This document shows, piece after piece, positions 9,912 through 20,179 of a stretch of DNA of 64,000 nt. Source of the stretch: Caprella mutica (lineage: Eukaryota > Arthropoda > Malacostraca > Amphipoda > Caprellidae); contig CANNZV010001477.1 in assembly GCA_947561585.1 (NCBI GenBank), positions 62,001 through 126,000 of the forward strand, given 5' to 3'. The first letter of the stretch is position 1, and each line of letters opens with the position of its first letter. The notes beneath the pieces are model-generated. The model ran no database searches. It was given only the letters and a program-made list of their open reading frames with translations, and had not been told where the DNA came from. The translations under genes were made by a program, and so were the position numbers.

Positions 9912-12900
9912 GTCAGTTTGGAGCTTAAAGTGTACCACTTACGTTAACTAGTCTATAGTTGCTACTTCATAATTATCGTTTCATATCTAATATAAATTCA
10001 TTTTGATTCTTAATAGGTAGCTATTGTTTCTTATAAATGCATTCTATTACTCAAGTATTCATATAAAGCAATATAAGTTATAGCTAATAACTTTCTGTAT
10101 TTAGTACCTAGTATAGTAGATGTAAGTCATTCAATTATCATAAATTTACTTTCATATTTTAATAAACAGGTTGTTATCTTGCTGTTCTTCATTCATAGTA
10201 GCAATGACTTCTTTTTATTTTTGTGTCATTACATAGCTAGCTACTATCATTCACTAACTACACAGCATTGCAATTTCAATCTGTTGTTGATTTTGCAGGA
10301 GGTGGTTGATGGCGTTTATAAATTCAAGATAGAGTTCATCACCAAGAGGGGTGTGGAGAGCTTCCCACTTAGAGATGGAGAGGTGGAGACTAAAGTCAAG
10401 GAGGCTATGCTTGAAATAGATTCTCTTGCTGAACATGAAGGTGAGTTATAAAATAGGAATTTTTTGCTATACAAGGATTCATGTTTATCAGACAATAATT
10501 ATTGTTGAAACCCCCCTCATTGTCATTAATTTCAAAGGTTAACGCAAATATGTTTGTTATATTCTTGTAATATAGTGGTAAAGAAAGGATATTAAATTAT
10601 TAAACAATAATAAAAAATATCTCAATTGTGCTTAGCTAACTAATGTAAGCATACACATGTGCTCTAATATATGTAAGAGTATGCCTTCATGTTTTTATCT
10701 GGTCGTTTAAATAAAAAAAAAAAAAAACCTTGTAGAATACATCACTTGATAGGGGACATATATGTCACCTTAGGACAAAAAGGGTTAATAATTTTTCTTT
10801 TTTCATTACAGAGTTGCAAAGTGGTGTCTATCTTGGCAAGGTTTGTTACGAGAGAGGCCGACTGCTTTCCCTGTGTCCCTCAATGGAGAGTCAGGCAGAG
10901 CAATTTCTTGGAAGAGCCAGCAAGTTCAGCATACCCGGGGCATGGACACTACTGGGGGAGAACCTCTACAACCGAGGGGATCTGCCTGGAGCTGGAACTT
11001 GTTTCAACAAAGCACTGACTGCTGTGAGTGTGTCTGAAGGACCGTTCACACGTAGGTATTTTAAGTCTTTTCATCAGACTTTTTGCTTTGCTCCTCCTAC
11101 TTTTTCCACAATATTTTTGAATTATTAAGAAAAAAAAATATAATTATTATTTATTTTAGTTGCAGGTATCATGGATACCAACTTAAATAAATGATAATTA
11201 TATTGTTTTTCTTAATGATTCAAAAATATTGTTGAAAAAGTAGGAGGAGCTTAGCAAAAAGACTGATGGACAGACTTAAAATTCCTACGTCTGTACCTAA
11301 GAAGAGGTGGGGAGAAATATTGACTTTAGTGTTCATGGCAAACACACTTATTTTAATAATAAAGGGCAGTGGAATTAAATAAAATTCAAGTATTTATCTT
11401 TGTGTATTTACGTTTTAGAATACCTAGTGTATTATTATTATATATTTTTTCTTCACAATTTAATTGTTTCAGTAATAGTAATTATATTTAGCAGAAGCAA
11501 CTGGCTCTGGCTTGTAGCTAGCTATATTGGTTTGTAAAACTAGACCCTGTGTTCTTAAACATTTTTATGAGGCTGTTTAAATGAATAAATACAATATTTT
11601 TTCTGATTGTTTTTAAATAATGATGTTGCTAAGATTCAATCTTTGGTGCTAGCTATATGCAGTTTTTGTTGTATATTTCAAACCACATCCATTTTAATAT
11701 CATAATCATAATAAACTTCATGCTATTATAGACCTCAATAAACATTAATATCTTATCTGTGTAGTTACAGCTGGCTATTAATTTTAAAAAGAACAACCAA
11801 ATAATAGAAATAATTATTCAGATAGCATAGTAGATATCTAAGCACCTCGTTAAATCAATAATGTAACTAATATGGTTTGAAGTAATAGATTGATAATCAT
11901 TATCGATTAAAAGTTTAAACTTTAAAGTAATAGATTAATAATTAATATCGTCAATAAATGGTTTAAAGTGATAGATTGTAAATTGAATAGCTACCTTAAC
12001 CACTTCATCTTATTTTCAGGGAGACGAGAAGGTGGCTCTACGCAATTTATCGATGTTGATGAGAAGCAAGCAGTACAACTCACAGGAACAATGGGAAGAT
12101 AATATCAATAAAGTAATAAGATAATATCAATAAAGTAATAAGATAATATCAATAAGGTAATAAGATAATATCAGTAAAGTAATAAGATAATATCAATAAG
12201 ATAATATCAATAAGATAATATCAATAAAGTAATAAGATAATATCAATAAAGTAATAAGATAATATCAATAAAGTAATAAGATAATATCAATAAAGTAATA
12301 AGATAATATCAATAAAGTAATAAGATAATATCAATAAAGTAATAAGATAATATCAATAAAGTAATAAGATAATATCAGTAAAGTAATAAGATAATATCAG
12401 TAAAGTAATAAGATAATATCAGTAAAGTAATAAGATAATATCAATAAGATAATATCAATAAAGTAATAAGATAATATCAATAAAGTGATAAGATAATATC
12501 AATAAAGTGATAAGATAATATCAATAAAGTAATAAGATAATATCAATAAAGTAATAAGATAATATCAATAAAGTAATAAGATAATATCAATAAAGTAATA
12601 AGATAATATCAATAAAGTAATAAGATAATATCAATAAAGTAATAAGATAATATCAATAAAGTAATAAGATAATATCAATAAAGTAATAAGATAATATCAA
12701 TAAAGTAATAAGATAATATCAATAAAGTAATAAGATAATATCAATAAAGTAATAAGATAATATCAATAAAGTAATAAGATAATATCAATAAAGTAATAAG
12801 ATAATATCAATAAAGTAATAAGATAATATCAATAAAGTAATAAGATAATATCAATAAAGTAATAAGATAATATCAATAAAGTAATAAGATAATATCAATA

Positions 12901-15900
12901 AAGTAATAAGATAATATCAATAAAGTAATAAGATAATATCAATAAAGTAATAAGATAATATCAATAAAGTAATAAGATAATATCAATAAAGTAATAAGAT
13001 AATATCAATAAAGTAATAAGATAATATCAATAAAGTAATAAGATAATATCAATAAAGTAATAAGATAATATCAATAAAGTAATAAGATAATATCAATAAA
13101 GTAATAAGATAATATCAATAAAGTAATAAGATAATATCAATAAAGTAATAAGATAATATCAATAAAGTAATAAGATAATATCAATAAAGTAATAAGATAA
13201 TATCAATAAAGTAATAAGATAATATCAATAAAGTAATAAGATAATATCAATAAAGTAATAGGATAATATCAATAAAGTAAGACGTCAGGGATACTCTAAG
13301 TAGCTACTCAAGTCTGAATAGTAAACAGTTATCACCAGCACCTTATTTTGTAAACTAGAAATAGTGTAAATCCAGAAAACCTTTGCATCATCAATGGGAT
13401 GGAGTTTTTTACACTTTCGTTTATTATTTTCATTTTATTATCATTCAAAATTAACTATTAAACAAAGGTACAAAATTCATTCTGTTATCTATTCTTTTCT
13501 GTTTTTTTTTAATTAAAAAATATATGTATGTTGAGTCTCCTTTCTTGTGAAATCTAGTTTAGTTTTTTTTTAAATTATTTAGTTATAGTATGTTACAGCT
13601 ATTTTTGTTTTATAAACTAGTTTTTCCATTATCAAGGATCTGCAAATTGGGTAATTGTGCTTCGATTCGTTTCCCTCAAATTGTATTAGTTCCTTATTTA
13701 CAATTGATTGAATTCATTCAATTGTGTCAATCGTCAGTATTTACTAGCCACTCTGTTTAAACCGGTCAAGAGTTCGTAGAGATCTCATATTCACAGTTAA
13801 ATTAATCTATAGGAATTGATTCAAATTGTTCGCAGATAGTATCCCAAATATCTCCGATATTCTGTAGACTGGCTTCCTAGCTTATTTTTCTCTCTTTTCT
13901 AGGGTGTAGAATATGCCCGCAGAGCAGTCAAAGCTGACCCAGCAGATGGCGAATCTTGGCTAGTGCTGGGTAACTCCCTTCTCTCCTCCTTCTTTGGGGG
14001 CCAGGGTACACAAACCACAATCCAGGCAGTCAAAGCGGCTTATAACCGCGCTGAGAGTGACCAGGCTGCAAGTCTATTGCCGGAACTCTATTTCAGTAAA
14101 TTCCAGGTAGGTGGGATAATGGATTTCTATGAGATTAAAATACTTCGCATGTAAGGTAAGTTACGAATTGTCGGTCAGTTTTACTCCTTCTGATTTAAAA
14201 TAAAAAAATATACATTAAATATAAATTAATAATCATGTAATTTTTATTATAATTAGTATCCATGCTGCCTTCAGGTAGCTATAATGGATATAAGTAAAAT
14301 AAAGTAATTATTATTAGTTATATTGTTTTTTCTTCATTTCTGATGCAGAACCATCGACTTGAATTTGAACTCTCATGACCATATTACATTCTTTTCTTTG
14401 ATATTGTTGTGATGGGGAATATTCAATGTCAATCTGATTAGGCAACTATACGATAGCTATGAGCATCAACAACGACAAACAGAATCATAGCGCCCGGTCA
14501 AAATGTAACATGGTCAGATGTGTCCATGCTTGTCTCTTCCATATCCCCACAATTGACTCCTCCTCATGCCCCAGGTGTCTTGGTACGAAGAGCAGTACAC
14601 AGAGGCCCTAGACTCCCTCAAGAGGGCCTACACTCTGGAGCCCACGTGGACGGAGTGCAAGGTGAAGCGTGAGAACTGTGTAGCTTTCCTCAGGAACCTC
14701 ATTGGGATGGTGAACAGTCGGGGCAATCTGCCCAACAAGAGACTGCAGACTATGATCAAGGTGAGGAATTAGGAAGAGATATTTTTCTTTTACAATTAAT
14801 TGAATTAAAAGAAATTCTCTATAGTTTTAGCTAATAAATTAAAAAAAATATTATTTTATAATTAAAAAATTAAAAAAAGATGTTTTTCTTTCATTTTAAT
14901 AATTTTTTTTTTAATTATTAAATTAGAAAAAGCTGGAAAATGAATTTGAAAATAAGGAAATATATTTGAGTTGAATTAGCTACCCTAGTTAGCTACTTGT
15001 TATTAGTGTTGTGACACTATGCTTTTAAAATCATAGATCTTAAGAATATCACAGACGAAATGAAATGGTATCGAATACTATATACCGCTGGTGTAGAACC
15101 ATTCAATACTCTTTAATTCTCTCCATCTATAATAACGGGATCTATGATTTTCACAACCCTATTTATCTGGTGCAAAAAGTATATTTTACATTAGAAATAA
15201 TTATTTCCAATGCAAAATAAACTTTCTACACCAGATAAATATATGAAACCAGATGAATAAACAAAAATGCACCAATAATAATTGGAGGGGTAGTGGCCTG
15301 TTTCGTGGAATGGACCAGAAACCGCTAGATGCTCATATCATTTATTTTTTGGCAGACTATCAAAAGCAACCAGTTGGGCCCTTATGAGACGGAAGGATCC
15401 ACTCTAACCAACAACAAGAAACCAGACTTGATATCTTTTGGTGATTTGAAAGAGAGCACAAACATTGATAAGGTGCGACTGAACCTAGCACACAACTCTT
15501 AAAATGATATTTATTAATAATGTACACAGATCTCAAGAACCTATATAAGTAAAAATAACTTTTTGGGTGATATATAAAATGGTATAGAGTGAAACTCCTA
15601 TAGCCAGTGGACTCTCTATAGTGAATGTAGAGTCCTGAGTAAGAGAACTACGCTGTATAGTGAACAAATTTTCTTTAGTCTGCTATAAAATGGCTAATAG
15701 TTTTAGAAAACTGATGGCCATTCAGGGCAGACTAAAGAAAATTTGTTCACTATACGGTGTAGTTCTCTTATTCATGACTATACATTCATTATAGAGGAGT
15801 TCTACTGTAGCTAGCTACTTGACCCAGTCTTTTTCTCCAGCTACCTATTATTGAAATTACTAACGATATGTTCATTCACAGATTATTCAAGGAAAAGTAG

Positions 15901-16811
15901 TTAGCACTTTAATTCCCGACTCTGGCATCCCGTTCGTGATGTGTCTAGTTGACAGTGTGGGCTCCTGTCTGCCAGTCTCTGTCTATAACTGGGCCAGAGG
16001 CAGCGAGGTGAAGATAGGAGACTCTGTCGCCATCGTAGCTCCTGTGTTGAAGGATCAAGTAATCGAGTTACCCAAGGACCCTGTGACTAACGATAAAAAC
16101 AAACCTGCTAAAGTGAACTCTGTCAAGAAATATACTAGTGTTAATCAGAACAGGAATAAAATAGTTAGTAAGAAAGTGATAGATAAAGTGCCTTCTGATA
16201 AAACTAATGGTGGTGGCGAATCTTTGTCTGACAAACTTGCCAATGTCAGTTTAGTTGATAAAAACTTTAAGGTAAATGAAGCAGATCTGAAAGTTGATAA
16301 ATTAAATAGCAATGATACTAATATGGACAATGGAGAAGGTAGCTCTAAGACAAATGGAATATCCAAAAGTGAAGAGAGTAAAACAGATAAGGTGGACTCT
16401 AATGATAATGCAGCTAAAAAGAAAATTACAGATACAAAGAAACCTACTATCAAATCCTCTCCCGCTAATAAAAATTCTCGGTTGGTGAAGAAACCTATCA
16501 ATTCTACCAAACCCACCACCGTGAAGACTGACAGACTTAAGAATGGACAGACTAATTCGAACCCTAGTGCTACCAAATCTAAAGCCCCTAGTAAATTAAG
16601 TGATACGAGTGCCTCTAGTAAACCTAACACTTCTAGTGCCAAAATTATCCCCAGTAAGAGATCTCCTAAAGAGTCGCCTAAGAGTGTAACTAAAGTTTCT
16701 TTCAAGAGCATTCGGGTCATAGCCCCCGTAATGCTGGTTGTGAACAAAAGACCTATAACTAGTGCACAAGTCGCTGCTAGTTACCTAGTATCTCAAAATA
16801 AACCAGAGTGA
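9843..16811 (+). CDS. TTC5: TTC5/Strap-like tetratricopeptide repeat protein (8 exons)
   Basis: Joined exons 9843-9911, 10299-10440, 10812-11023, 12020-12112, 13903-14106, 14575-14760, 15356-15472 and 15882-16811 keep one frame and give 650 residues. Human TTC5 has about 440. Seen: TPR-type helices throughout residues ~24-300 (AWTLLGENLYNRGDLPGAG, ESWLVLGNSLLSSFF, YTEALDSLKRAYTLEP) and an OB-fold C-terminus starting IIQGKVVSTLIPDSGIPFVM and ending with the strand IRVIAPVMLVVN. Order and spacing match TTC5 along the whole length. Known of the family: TTC5 reads the N-terminus of nascent tubulins on ribosomes and triggers tubulin mRNA decay. As Strap it is a p300/JMY cofactor in stress responses. 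Odd: an insertion of about 200 residues rich in Lys, Ser, Asn and Thr (residues ~408-611) splits the OB fold. All seven introns have GT-AG ends. An earlier non-coding exon is possible (acceptor-like TTTATTTTCAG ending at 9748). The start ATG at 9843 is the first in frame before the conserved part; a second ATG lies at 9861. Confidence 0.93.
10299..10440 (+). CDS. TTC5: TTC5 exon 2
   Basis: Acceptor TTGATTTTGCAG ends at 10298; donor GTGAGT starts at 10441. It encodes EVVDGVYKFKIEF and the following helix, equivalent to the 'LVDQLYSFRDCYFE' segment of vertebrate TTC5, and ends one base into a Glu codon completed by exon 3. Confidence 0.9.
10540..10788. mobile_element. piggyBac-like relic in TTC5 intron 2
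   Basis: The right edge is AGGACAAAAAGGG followed by TTAA (10785-10788) with the inner palindrome GGGACATATATGTC. A related edge ends in TTAA at 50751-50754, and a third ends at 20336-20339. piggyBac elements target TTAA and often end in CCCTTT-like repeats. The left end is not clear. Confidence 0.5.
10812..11023 (+). CDS. TTC5: TTC5 exon 3
   Basis: Acceptor TTTTTCATTACAG ends at 10811; donor GTGAGT at 11024. It completes the split Glu codon and encodes the first clear TPR pair (QAEQFLGRASKF...GAWTLLGENLYNRGDLPGAG...FNKALTA). A hairpin transposable element starts 13 bp past the exon end. Confidence 0.93.
11037..11299. mobile_element. hairpin MITE family A, copy 2, in TTC5 intron 3
   Basis: Same termini (AAGGACCGTTCACACGTAGG), arms (CTCCTCCTACTTTTTCCAC) and GCAGGTATCATGGATACCAA core as 4795-5040. 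It starts 13 bp after exon 3, so the intron 3 transcript begins with a long hairpin. Confidence 0.85.
12020..12112 (+). CDS. TTC5: TTC5 exon 4 (ends inside a minisatellite unit)
   Basis: Acceptor CTTATTTTCAG ends at 12019. Thirty-one codons in phase 0 encode GDEKVALRNLSMLMRSKQYN and on to EDNINK; 'VALRNLSMLMR' matches 'VSLQNLSMVLR' of vertebrate TTC5. The donor GTAATA at 12113 lies in the first unit of the downstream 22-bp tandem array. The last five codons of the exon are the same sequence as the repeat unit. Splicing at any later unit would read into a TAA. Confidence 0.88.
12098..13280 (+). repeat. 22-bp minisatellite seeded by the TTC5 exon 4 splice donor
   Basis: About 54 units of a 22-bp repeat beginning GATAATATCAATAAAG and continuing TAATAA; a few units are shortened to 14 bp (near 12195 and 12445). 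The first unit spans the exon 4/intron 4 junction: its first 15 bases are the last five codons of the exon and the GTAATA that follows is the donor. The array therefore carries dozens of copies of the exon end plus donor. It fills about two thirds of intron 4. Confidence 0.95.
13903..14106 (+). CDS. TTC5: TTC5 exon 5
   Basis: Polypyrimidine tract and TTTTCTAG end at 13902; donor GTAGGT at 14107. Sixty-eight codons in phase 0 encode a TPR helix pair (EYARRAVKADPADGESWLVL, then GNSLLSSFF) with the family's 'GNSyLSlyF' signature. Confidence 0.95.
14155..14360. mobile_element. degenerate family D hairpin element in TTC5 intron 5
   Basis: The left end AAGGTAAGTTACGAATTGTC matches the TAGGGTAAGTTACGAATTAT terminus of family D. 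The centre keeps a decayed form of the GGTATCCATGATACC palindrome. The right end is too worn to place. Confidence 0.45.
14575..14760 (+). CDS. TTC5: TTC5 exon 6
   Basis: Acceptor CATGCCCCAG ends at 14574; donor GTGAGG at 14761. Sixty-two codons encode the last TPR (YTEALDSLKRAYTLEPTWTE) and the linker helix ending NKRLQTMIK, closely similar to 'TKKLQSML' in vertebrate TTC5. It has the strongest G+C contrast with flanking DNA in this region. Confidence 0.95.
15004..15161. mobile_element. hairpin MITE family C, copy 1, in TTC5 intron 6
   Basis: Ends TAGTGTTGTGACAC and CACAACCCTA are inverted. Internal AATCATAGATCTTAAGAATA is shared with 24776-24950 and, inverted, with 41168-41336. Confidence 0.8.
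15356..15472 (+). CDS. TTC5: TTC5 exon 7 (linker between TPR and OB fold)
   Basis: Acceptor TTTTTTGGCAG ends at 15355; donor GTGCGA at 15473. Thirty-nine codons encode a polar linker that includes KPDLISFGDLKES. Identity to vertebrate TTC5 is weak here; the exon is supported by frame continuity and splice sites. Confidence 0.85.
15584..15807. mobile_element. pogo/Tigger-like MITE, copy 1, in TTC5 intron 7
   Basis: The right end CTATAGAGGAGTTCTACTG-type sequence is followed by TA. Arms pair around GACTAAAGAAAATTTGTTCA. The left end is worn. CAGTAGAACTCCTCTATAGT at the end of the family resembles pogo/Tigger termini. Confidence 0.75.
15882..16811 (+). CDS. TTC5: TTC5 exon 8 (OB fold with long polar insertion, stop)
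   Basis: Acceptor TTCATTCACAG ends at 15881; TGA at 16809. It encodes the OB fold in two pieces: residues ~342-408 (IIQGKVVSTLIPDSG...VKIGDSVAIVAP) and ~611-650 (VSFKSIRVIAPVMLVVNKRP to ...QNKPE). Between them are about 200 low-complexity residues rich in Lys, Ser, Asn and Thr with no stop. The frame stays open across the insertion and OB-fold sequence resumes in the same frame, so it is a genuine part of the exon rather than an unspliced intron. The complementary strand is also open over 16145-16747, which I read as a compositional shadow. Confidence 0.95.
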   Translation: MIQGKVVSTLIPDSGIPFVMCLVDSVGSCLPVSVYNWARGSEVKIGDSVAIVAPVLKDQVIELPKDPVTNDKNKPAKVNSVKKYTSVNQNRNKIVSKKVIDKVPSDKTNGGGESLSDKLANVSLVDKNFKVNEADLKVDKLNSNDTNMDNGEGSSKTNGISKSEESKTDKVDSNDNAAKKKITDTKKPTIKSSPANKNSRLVKKPINSTKPTTVKTDRLKNGQTNSNPSATKSKAPSKLSDTSASSKPNTSSAKIIPSKRSPKESPKSVTKVSFKSIRVIAPVMLVVNKRPITSAQVAASYLVSQNKPE

Positions 16812-16847
16812 ACTTAACTCTACCCTTCCTAGTTTTTTCTGCAAACC

Positions 16848-17017
16848 TAAACCAGTTCTTAATTTTCAGTCAGTCCTACTTTTTCGGGAAAACATACAAT
16901 TATTATTATACATTGGAATACCATGGATACCAATTAAAATATAACTTGAATAATATTAGGATACTTTTCCTACGTGTTCGCAAAATGGAACTGACCGATA
17001 ATTAAGAACTTGCCCTA
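16848..17017. mobile_element. hairpin MITE family D in probable TTC5 3' UTR, copy a
   Basis: Inverted ends around AGTTCTTAATTTTCAGTCAG and GGAACTGACCGATAATTAAG, with a CCATGGATACCAATTAAAAT core. It starts about 37 bp after the stop codon. Confidence 0.75.
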
Positions 17018-17156
17018 AGTTCCGAATTATCGGGCGGTTCTAAATTTTCGGTCGCAAATGAAAAAAATGCGTGATAATGAGTTAAATAATAATTGTCCTT
17101 TTTTCTAATATGACCGAAGATTTGGAACTGTCCGATAATTAAGAGTTTACCCCTTA
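17018..17156. mobile_element. hairpin MITE family D in probable TTC5 3' UTR, copy b
   Basis: Directly abuts copy a. Left AGTTCCGAATTATCGGGCGG and right GGAACTGTCCGATAATTAAG are inverted. The core lacks the GGTATCC palindrome. Confidence 0.75.
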
Positions 17157-17200
17157 ATTTGCAAAGTAGATCTAAATCATTTTCTTCAGCTAGGCTTTCA

Positions 17201-17206
17201 AATAAA
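17201..17206 (+). terminator. candidate poly(A) signal for TTC5
   Basis: AATAAA about 390 bp after the stop codon is the first canonical hexamer outside the coding region on this strand. If used, nearly all of the 3' UTR consists of two adjacent hairpin transposon copies (16848-17156). Confidence 0.4.
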
Positions 17207-17304
17207 AAGAATTACATTGTTTGTTTGCTTGCGATCCAGATTCTGTAAACTAACCTAAATTATTACTGGTAGGTACGGTCAAAGAAAAGTAATATTAAGA
17301 GGTT

Positions 17305-17460
17305 ATTCAAATTCAACGTTGAAGGCTTTTTTAGGTTTCAAGCTTTCGAAAAAGTTTCCATTCATCATCAGGAGAAGGAGTAAAAAAAATCTTTCTGTTC
17401 AAAAGCTTGAAACATGGAAAAAGCCTTCAGCGCTGAGTTTAAATAACCTCTGATAATATG
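17305..17460. repeat. imperfect inverted repeat with hammerhead-like string
   Basis: GAAGGCTTTTTTAGGTTTCA pairs imperfectly with TGAAACATGGAAAAAGCCTT. The minus strand of the left half reads CCTGATGATGAATGGAAAC, then CGAAAGCTTGAAAC, similar to strings at Penelope-like element ends. Stem II would be only about 3 bp, so a working ribozyme is unlikely. Confidence 0.4.
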
Positions 17461-17816
17461 GATTTCCCGTTGAGTTTGAATCTTTTCCATCAAAGAAGTG
17501 TATCCGAAGTAATTTTATAACTGTTTACTAATTTCCAAAAAGAAACTTTACTAATTGTAATGTTTGTAGATATTTTAAAATTGGTCTGAGTACACGATGA
17601 CAAGTTTGTAAGATTTGAATATGATAGAAAATTAGAAAACTATGATTTGTGAAATTAGCATCATACGGAGACTCTTTTTCTTTGGTAGTACCTACTTATT
17701 AGGCAGACTAACCTAATTTATTTTATAGCGAATGAATGCTAGGTAGCCATTTTGTGGAATATTTTGATAGTTATTAGATTATTTTGAAGTAACTATAATG
17801 AGTTACTATGTACGTA

Positions 17817-18097
17817 CCATAGTAAATAAATAGAGAAGTATACCAAGTACAATAGTGGAACATCCGAAAATATTCTGAGTGACGTCACACAGAATATTTT
17901 TCATATGTTTTTAAATAAAATTGTATTTTTATCACGTTTTACACTCTATTTACTTATAATAATATTCAACTAATAGTACTTATAATATTTGAGAGTACTT
18001 GTGTGACATCATTTGTTTACATCGTTTCTGAAGAATGGATCAAGTTCACCGTCAATGAATTCGAAACTTAGCGTACTTCTCTGTTTATTTACTATGG
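17817..18097. mobile_element. hairpin-ended element, CCATAGTAAATAAA termini
   Basis: The start CCATAGTAAATAAATAGAGA is the inverse of the end TCTCTGTTTATTTACTATGG. GTAC lies on each side, but no longer duplication is evident. The interior contains GTGACGTCAC, echoing the element at 6115-6855. Confidence 0.75.
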
Positions 18098-18207
18098 TAC
18101 CTAGTACATACCATGCTAAAATATAATCATTGTCTACTATTCAGCTAAATGCCAATTAAGACTTTGCTCAATTTTTGGATTCTTATTTTACGCTCACAAT
18201 TTGGATA

Positions 18208-18362
18208 TAGGGTAAGTTACGAATTATCGGACAGTTTCACATTTTCGGTCATATAAGCAAAACTATATAATAATTATTATTTAAGTTTTTTTTCAATTGA
18301 TTTGTATACCAATTAATTAAAAATTATGATCGAAAATGTGGAACTGTCCGATTACTCACCCA
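18208..18362. mobile_element. hairpin MITE family D
   Basis: The left end GGGTAAGTTACGAATTATCG is preceded by TA. The right arm GATCGAAAATGTGGAACTGT is the inverse of the left CAGTTTCACATTTTCGGTC. Confidence 0.85.
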
Positions 18363-18592
18363 AATCTGATTTACTCATTTTATTTTACCATTACCTAGTG
18401 TCACGAAGCAATACTAATTTATTGAACTAAAAATGTTGTACTATTAAATCATGTTTTATATCTATAATTTAATCAGGTCGCCATATTACCATTTATTTGA
18501 TTGGTGTTTAATAATCTTTTTTCTCTTTAAAAATTATCGATATGTTTAATGTACGCAATAACTTATTTTCGATTGTTGGTTGATTTGTTATC

Positions 18593-18792
18593 CAGTAGAA
18601 CTCCTCTATAGTGAATGTAGAGTCCTGGTAAGGAAGTAGCCTCTATAATTAACAAATTTTCTTTAGTCAACCATAAAATGGCCATCAGTTTTCTAAAACT
18701 GATGGCCATTCATGGCAGACTGAAGAAAATTTGTTGTATAGAGACTACTTCCTTACTCAGGACTATACATTCACTATAGAGGATTTCTACTG
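18593..18792. mobile_element. pogo/Tigger-like MITE, copy 2
   Basis: Exactly 200 bp from CAGTAGAACTCCTCTATAGT to the complementary TTTCTACTG. Arms pair almost throughout (GGCCATCAGTTTTCTAAAAC at the turn). Same family as 15584-15807. Confidence 0.88.
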
Positions 18793-19170
18793 TTCAAGGA
18801 AATCATTTATTTTCGATCAGATTTTCAAACTAATTATTTTCAGATATTTTGTTTTTATCAATGAGTTTTAGGAATAAAACTTAGAGACGAATAAATATAC
18901 AAATTAAACTGGCTAGGTACTAATTCTGCAATCTTTTGATGAGTTCATTACTACTCTGAACATTGAAACTGATAATAATACTGTTACTAAATACTTTAAA
19001 ATGCATATTCGATGTGTAAGCAATGATAATTTAGCCATTTAAATTATTGCTAATTATTACACAATTTAGCTATGATGTTTATTTGCAAAAATTCTGAGGT
19101 GCGAACAGATCAAAAGAACGATTTTACAGACTAAAAAAAAATGACAACCTACATGTCATAGCTATAGTTA

Positions 19171-20179
19171 TACAATCTAAATAGGTAGCTACATGGTTAA
19201 TCTGAATAGGTACACGGTGATTTAAATAGGTACTTGGTGATTTAAATAGGTACATGGTTAATATAAATAGGTACATGGTTAATCTAAATAGGTACATGGT
19301 CAATCTAAATAGGTACATGGTTAATCTAAATAGGTACATGGTTAATCTGAATAGGTACATGGTTAATCTGAATAGGTACATGGTTAATCTGAATAGGTAC
19401 ATGGTTAATCTAAATAGGTACATGGTTTATCTAAATAGGTACATGGTGACTCTAAATAGGTACATGGTTAATCTAAATAGGTACATGGTTAATCTAAATA
19501 GGTACATGGTGACTCTAAATAGGTACATGGTTAATCTAAATAGGTACATGGTTAATCTAAATAGGTACATGGTTAATCTAAATAGGTACATGGTTACTCT
19601 AAATAGGTACATGGTTACTCTAAATAGGTACATGGTTACTCTAAATAGGTACATGGTTACTCTAATAGGTACATGGTGACTAAATAGGTACTTGGTGACT
19701 CTAAATAGGTACATGGTGACTCTAAATAGGTACATGGTGACTCTAAATAGGTACATGGTGACTCTAAATAGGTACATGGTGACTCTAAATAGGTACATGG
19801 TTAATCTAAATAGGTACATGGTTACTCTAAATAGGTACATGGTTAATCTAAATAGGTACATGGTGACTCTAATAGGTACATGGTGACTCTAATAGGTACA
19901 TGGTTAATCTAAATAGGTACATGGTTAATCTAAATAGGTACATGGTTACTCTAAATAGGTACATGGTTACTCTAAATAGGTACATGGTTAATCTAAATAG
20001 GTACATGGTTACTCTAAATAGGTACATGGTTACTCTAAATAGGTACATGGTCTAAATAGGTACATGGTCTAAATAGGTACATGGTTACTCTAAATAGGTA
20101 CATGGTTAATCTAAATAGGTACATGGTTAATCTAAATAGGTACATGGTTAATCTAAATAGGTACATGGTTAATCTAAAT
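19171..20179. repeat. 21-bp minisatellite (ATAGGTACATGGTTAATCTA...)
   Basis: About 48 units of 21 bp, alternating mainly 'GGTTAATCTAA' and 'GGTGACTCTAA' variants, with 17-20-bp units near 19655, 19870 and 20045. Because 21 is a multiple of three, both strands stay open (MVNLNRY / MYLFRLT repeats). The length-variant units break the frames, so this is not a gene. Confidence 0.95.

Noticed and set aside
16145..16747. 200-codon open frame antisense to TTC5
   Set aside because: It mirrors the low-complexity Lys/Ser-rich insertion of exon 8; Leu/Val-rich antisense frames are expected there.
19254..19886. Long open frames of MVNLNRY repeats (plus) and MYLFRLT repeats (minus)
   Set aside because: Both come from a 21-bp tandem unit without stops; shortened units break the frame and no start context, splice site or unique sequence supports a gene.
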